From an uncultured Erysipelotrichaceae bacterium (lineage in GTDB: Bacteria > Bacillota_I > Bacilli_A > Erysipelotrichales > Erysipelotrichaceae), in the NCBI GenBank assembly GCA_934699415.1, contig CAKUWO010000042.1, positions 1-8,109 on the forward strand: a DNA stretch of 8,109 nucleotides. The letters run 5' to 3'. Below, in pieces: positions 5,046 to 8,109 of the stretch; positions within the stretch are counted from its first letter, which is position 1, and each line of letters starts with the position of its first letter. A program made the translations under genes and the position numbers. The notes below the pieces were generated by a model. That model had not been told where the DNA came from, did not search any database, and worked only from the letters and a program-made list of their open reading frames with translations.

Positions 5046-6136
5046 TTTGTCACTCTTGTACTTATGATTTAGAAGATGCTTCAAGTAGTGCATTAAAGAA
5101 ATTCTCTGCTACAAAAGCTATCTTAGAACCATATATTGTTAAAGAAACAATTGAAAATTTACAACCTTATCATTATCGTCATAAAGTTATATATCATTTT
5201 GCAGAGCAGAAAGGACATTTGATTGCTGGATTTCATCCTGAGAAATCAAATAGTGTTTTTGGAGTGGATAATTGTTTGATTCAAAATGAAACAGCTTCTA
5301 ATATTATGAAAGATCTTTTACCAATATTAAGAAAATATAAGCTTAAAGCCTATAATCCAATTAGTGGTAATGGCACTTTAAGGCATATTCTTTTTAGGAT
5401 ATCTAAAGATAATAAAGCTTTGATATGTTTTGTATTAGGCAATAAGATATTCTATTCATCACAAAAGATAATTCATGAAATAACAAAATTACATCCTGAA
5501 ATTATCGGTATTAATAGTAGTGTTAATTCACGTGATACATCAGTAGTGATGGAAGGTAGTATTAAGAATTTATATGGGCGTGATTATCTTTTAGATAATT
5601 TGGGCGAATATCGTTTTGCGATTTCACCATCATCTTTTTATCAAGTTAATCCAAAGATGGCTGAAGTGATATATACAACAGTAATTAATGATTTAGCATT
5701 AAAAGGTGATGAAAAAGCTGTTGATGCATATTGTGGCATTGGCACTATCACTTTATTTGCAGCTAAAAATGTTAAAGAGATTAAAGGTATTGAAGTTAAT
5801 CCTAATGCCGTAAAAGATGCAATTAATAATGCTAAAAGAAATGGAATTAATAATGCATTATTTATCTATGGTGATGCTGAAAAACTAATTCTTAAAGAAA
5901 AAGCTGATGTCTTATTTGTAGATCCACCAAGAAGTGGTTTATCAAAACAATTAGCTTTAGGTTTAGTAAGTAAAGGACCTAAAAAGATTGCTTATATTTC
6001 ATGTAATCCTAAGACATTAAAAAGGGACTTAGATATTTTAACTAAAACTTATGAAGTAAGAGATTTAAAGCTTTATGATCAATTCTCATTTACAGATCAT
6101 TTAGAAGCTTCATGTATCTTAGAAAGGATTAAATAA
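5024..6136 (+). CDS. TrmA/RlmC/RlmD-family RNA (uracil-5-)-methyltransferase
   Basis: A 370-aa SAM-dependent enzyme making 5-methyluridine in RNA. An N-terminal iron-sulfur motif CPYFNICHSC supplies Cys3, Cys9 and Cys12, with Cys84 in DNCLIQ as the fourth ligand. The SAM fold shows SPSSFYQVNP (201-210), DAYCGIGT (234-241) and GIEVNP (255-260). Catalysis is marked by VDPPRSGL (299-306), the nucleophile Cys327 in SCNPKT and the base Glu361 in DHLEAS. Length and lack of an N-terminal TRAM domain resemble E. coli RlmC (23S rRNA U747) rather than the longer Gram-positive RlmCD, but the exact target cannot be read from sequence. The start is firm: Cys3 follows at once and an in-frame TAA lies at 5012-5014. 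There is no good ribosome site, and the start is inside a hairpin. The stop overlaps the next ATG by one base, implying coupling. Confidence 0.9.
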   Translation: MKCPYFNICHSCTYDLEDASSSALKKFSATKAILEPYIVKETIENLQPYHYRHKVIYHFAEQKGHLIAGFHPEKSNSVFGVDNCLIQNETASNIMKDLLPILRKYKLKAYNPISGNGTLRHILFRISKDNKALICFVLGNKIFYSSQKIIHEITKLHPEIIGINSSVNSRDTSVVMEGSIKNLYGRDYLLDNLGEYRFAISPSSFYQVNPKMAEVIYTTVINDLALKGDEKAVDAYCGIGTITLFAAKNVKEIKGIEVNPNAVKDAINNAKRNGINNALFIYGDAEKLILKEKADVLFVDPPRSGLSKQLALGLVSKGPKKIAYISCNPKTLKRDLDILTKTYEVRDLKLYDQFSFTDHLEASCILERIK

Positions 6137-7428
6137 TGACTAATATTAATAATATGTTGCATTTTTTAGATGCTTCACCAACAGCCTTTCAAGCAATTGA
6201 TAATATGACAAAGATGTGCTTAGAGAAAGGCTTCAAAGAATTAAAAGAAAATGAATTATTTAATTTAGAAAAGGGCGGTAAATATTTTATTACACGTAAT
6301 AAAACTTCCTTTTTAGCTTTTAAAGTAGGTAAAGAATTAAATGAACCATCTTTTAATATTGCTGCATCTCATTCTGATTGCCCATCATTTAAAGTAAAAC
6401 CTAATGGGGTAATTAGTGATAAATTTTCGCGTTTAAATACTGAAGTATATGGTGGACCTTTATATAATCCATGGTTAGATCGTCCATTGTCTTTAGCTGG
6501 AAGAATTATTATTAAAGAAGGAAATAAGATAATCTCTAAAAACTTTGTCTTAGATGAAGATTTCTGCATCATTCCATCGGTTGCAATTCATATGAATAGA
6601 GATGCTAATAATGGCTTTAAAATGAATCCTCAGGCTGATTTATTACCACTTGTAAGTGACAAGAAAGACTTTGATATTAAGGCTTATTTAGCTGATAAAA
6701 ATGGTATTTTAAAAGAAAATCTAGTAGGATATGACCTTTATTTATATCCTCGTCAAAAAGCTTACCTTTGGGGACATGAGAAACAATTCTTTTCATCATT
6801 TCATATCGATAATTTAGAATGTGCTTATACTACTCTTGTTGCTTTTTTAGAAAGTGAAAATGAGCATAATATCAATGTTTATGCATGTTTTGATAATGAA
6901 GAGGTTGGTTCTTTAACAAGACAGGGTGCCGATTCTGATTTCTTAGCACGTAATTTAAAAGATATTGCTGATAGTTTAAGCTTTAGTTATTCAAAAGCTT
7001 TAGCTGATTCAATGTTATTATCATGTGATAATGCTCATGCATCGCATCCTAACCATCCTGAAAAAGATGATCCAACCAATCATACATATATGAATCAAGG
7101 CGTAGTAGTTAAATACAATGCTAACCAATCATATACTTCGGATGGTTTAAGTGCTGCTATCTTTACATCATTACTTGATGAGCATAAGATTCCTTATCAA
7201 TACTTTACTAATCGTAGCGATATGCGAGGAGGTTCTACTTTGGGTAATATTTCTAATGGCCAAGTATCATTATTATCACTTGATATTGGTTTACCACAAC
7301 TTGCAATGCATTCGCCATTAGAAACAGCAGGTGTTAAAGATGTTGAATCTATGATTGATGCGGTTAAAGCATTCTATAGTATCCATCTCAAGATGCTTGA
7401 AGATGGAACTTATCAACTTTTGAAGTGA
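6136..7428 (+). CDS. apeB: M18 family aminopeptidase
   Basis: A 430-aa metalloaminopeptidase of family M18, normal length, that removes N-terminal residues from peptides in the cytoplasm, usually as a large tetrahedral dodecamer. Expected ligands of the two-metal centre are present: His79 in ASHSDCP, Asp225 in HIDNLE, the Glu255-Glu256 pair in DNEEVGS, Asp298 in SCDNAHASHPN and His392 in MHSPLE. Other family blocks are YGGPLYNPWLDRPLSLAGR (105-123), IPSVAIHMNR (146-155) and MRGGSTLGNI (363-372). The ATG shares one base with the methyltransferase stop (TAATG), and AAAGGA (6123-6128) gives a ribosome site at 7-nt spacing, so the two genes are almost certainly co-transcribed and coupled. It ends in TGA, which also forms the TG of a candidate extended -10 for the next gene. 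The opposite-strand frame at 6369-6572 is a shadow. Confidence 0.95.
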   Translation: MTNINNMLHFLDASPTAFQAIDNMTKMCLEKGFKELKENELFNLEKGGKYFITRNKTSFLAFKVGKELNEPSFNIAASHSDCPSFKVKPNGVISDKFSRLNTEVYGGPLYNPWLDRPLSLAGRIIIKEGNKIISKNFVLDEDFCIIPSVAIHMNRDANNGFKMNPQADLLPLVSDKKDFDIKAYLADKNGILKENLVGYDLYLYPRQKAYLWGHEKQFFSSFHIDNLECAYTTLVAFLESENEHNINVYACFDNEEVGSLTRQGADSDFLARNLKDIADSLSFSYSKALADSMLLSCDNAHASHPNHPEKDDPTNHTYMNQGVVVKYNANQSYTSDGLSAAIFTSLLDEHKIPYQYFTNRSDMRGGSTLGNISNGQVSLLSLDIGLPQLAMHSPLETAGVKDVESMIDAVKAFYSIHLKMLEDGTYQLLK

Positions 7429-7434
7429 TATAAT
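7426..7434 (+). promoter_or_regulatory. Extended -10 promoter candidate before the GNAT gene
   Basis: TGATATAAT (7426-7434) is a perfect TGn plus TATAAT extended -10, a class that does not need a -35; no -35 is visible. Predicted start is 7441, only 5 nt before the ATG at 7446. The TG comes from the apeB stop codon. Confidence 0.5.
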
Positions 7435-7458
7435 TAAGAAGGTATATGGCCTTCTTTT
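7435..7458 (+). terminator. Terminator-like hairpin with the GNAT start codon in its loop
   Basis: AAGAAGG (7436-7442) pairs with CCTTCTT (7450-7456) around the 7-nt loop TATATGG, followed by further Ts up to 7459. It fits a terminator for the apeB operon. The loop holds ATG 7446-7448, and the only ribosome-site-like bases are in the 5' arm, 3 nt from the ATG. Confidence 0.65.
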
Positions 7459-7895
7459 TTAGACAATCAAAAAATGATGAATGTCCAATAGCTCTAAACT
7501 TACGCTATGCAATTAAAGCTAAAGACGCAAGCGATGGTATAGAGACGCTTTTTTATGACATTATTTTAAATAATGGTCTTAAAGTGGGGCATATTGATTT
7601 ACGTATTGGGATGAATGAAGAGATGTACTATTATGGAAATGTTGGCTATTGGGTAGGACATCTACATCGTGGACATCATTATGCTTATTATGCATGTATC
7701 AAATTATTTGATATTGCTAAAGAAGAATATGGCTTAGATAAATTAATTATTACTTGTAGCCCTGATAATATACCATCATATAAGACTTTGATTCATCTTG
7801 GTGGTAAATTAAAAGAAACTGTTGCTGTGCCATATAATCATGAATTATATAAGCGCGGTGAAACAGTTAAATGCATATTTGAATTTAAATTATAG
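7446..7895 (+). CDS. GNAT-family N-acetyltransferase
   Basis: A 149-aa single-domain GNAT protein, the normal size for this fold, expected to transfer an acetyl group from acetyl-CoA to an unknown amine in the cytosol. Core features are the paired strands around YDIILNNGLKVGHIDLRIG (37-55); the turn YGNVGYWV (63-70); the CoA-binding motif A around HRGHHYAYYACI (74-85), where the usual second glycine of RGxGYA is His78; and the motif-B helix SPDNIPSYKTLIHLGGKL (105-122). The ATG at 7446 is the only start that keeps the N-terminus: an in-frame TAA lies at 7431-7433 and the next Met is residue 60. It lacks a normal ribosome site and lies within a hairpin loop. The substrate (protein N-terminus, antibiotic or small molecule) cannot be told. 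The next gene follows after 3 nt. Confidence 0.88.
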   Translation: MAFFFRQSKNDECPIALNLRYAIKAKDASDGIETLFYDIILNNGLKVGHIDLRIGMNEEMYYYGNVGYWVGHLHRGHHYAYYACIKLFDIAKEEYGLDKLIITCSPDNIPSYKTLIHLGGKLKETVAVPYNHELYKRGETVKCIFEFKL

Positions 7896-7898
7896 TTT

Positions 7899-8109
7899 AT
7901 GAAAAAGATTGAAAATCAAGAAGAGATGTTATGTTATCTCAAACAAAAACAACGTTTATATATTGCAAAAGACGATTTTTTCATTATGAAAGATGATAAT
8001 ATTTATGAATTTAATAAAGGAAGTCGTTTTATTTTAAGCTATGAAGATTTTATTGCTTTATATGAACAAAAAGATTTCTATTATTTAGAAGATGATAATA
8101 GCTTTATTG
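7899..8109 (+). CDS. Hypothetical protein, N-terminal part (3' truncated by window)
   Basis: An open frame of 70 codons begins with ATG 7899-7901, 3 nt after the GNAT stop, and runs off the window edge. The peptide starts MKKIENQEEMLCYLKQKQRL and continues with YIAKDDFFIMKDDNIYEFN, SRFILSYEDFIALYEQKDF and YYLEDDN. It is rich in Asp, Glu, Lys, Phe and Tyr, has no signal peptide or membrane segment, and I do not recognise the family. No ribosome site is visible in the short gap, so translation probably depends on coupling to the GNAT gene. The uninterrupted frame, close spacing and residue use like its neighbours support a real gene, and the context suggests co-transcription with GNAT. Confidence 0.75.
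   Translation, partial: MKKIENQEEMLCYLKQKQRLYIAKDDFFIMKDDNIYEFNKGSRFILSYEDFIALYEQKDFYYLEDDNSFI

Noticed and set aside
6369..6572. 67-codon minus-strand open frame inside apeB
   Set aside because: Antisense to conserved M18 blocks, with no ribosome site or family resemblance.

Overview
The window is AT-rich DNA from a low-GC Bacillota (Firmicutes). Strong AAGGAG-type ribosome sites, compact operons and protein style suggest a gut member of the Erysipelotrichales/Coprobacillaceae type; that placement is inference. TGA is used as a stop (end of the M18 aminopeptidase gene) and Trp is encoded by TGG, so the code is not the mycoplasma code.

Layout. (1) 1-770: the 3' end of a glycogen synthase gene (+) converges on a cyclophilin peptidyl-prolyl isomerase gene (-) across a shared hairpin terminator. 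(2) 771-1660: almost 900 bp without an intact normal-size gene. It holds a minus-strand small ribbon-helix-helix (RHH) gene split by a one-base frameshift in an A-run, a possible minus-strand gene scrap, and several inverted repeats. (3) 1661-1869: tRNA-Leu(CAG) (-) with its own promoter and terminator, divergent from a threonine aldolase gene. (4) 1870-3313: threonine aldolase (ltaE), followed directly by a decayed 3' third of a TrkH-type potassium transporter gene carrying at least four frame breaks and a deletion of the filter-loop motif. (5) 3314-4983: a structured leader region, then an AzgA/PbuG-type purine permease. (6) 5024-8109: a tight plus-strand run of a TrmA/RlmC-type RNA m5U methyltransferase, an M18 aminopeptidase (1-nt overlap), a GNAT acetyltransferase and the start of an unknown acidic protein.

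No known defence system, CRISPR array or complete mobile element is visible. The most unusual signal is at gene borders. The start codons of both the RNA methyltransferase and the GNAT gene lie in the loop, or at the loop edge, of a terminator-like hairpin. Each is preceded by a promoter-like -10 box placed so that transcription would begin at or within about 5 nt of the ATG. The hairpin could stop readthrough from the upstream gene, while a leaderless transcript would lack the 5' arm and avoid it. The permease gene has a related layout: a short hairpin and T-run end immediately before its ribosome site.

Functionally the genes are housekeeping: glycogen synthesis, protein folding, amino-acid and peptide turnover, purine uptake and RNA modification. 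The accessory signals are decay products: the RHH frameshift and the trkH remnant.
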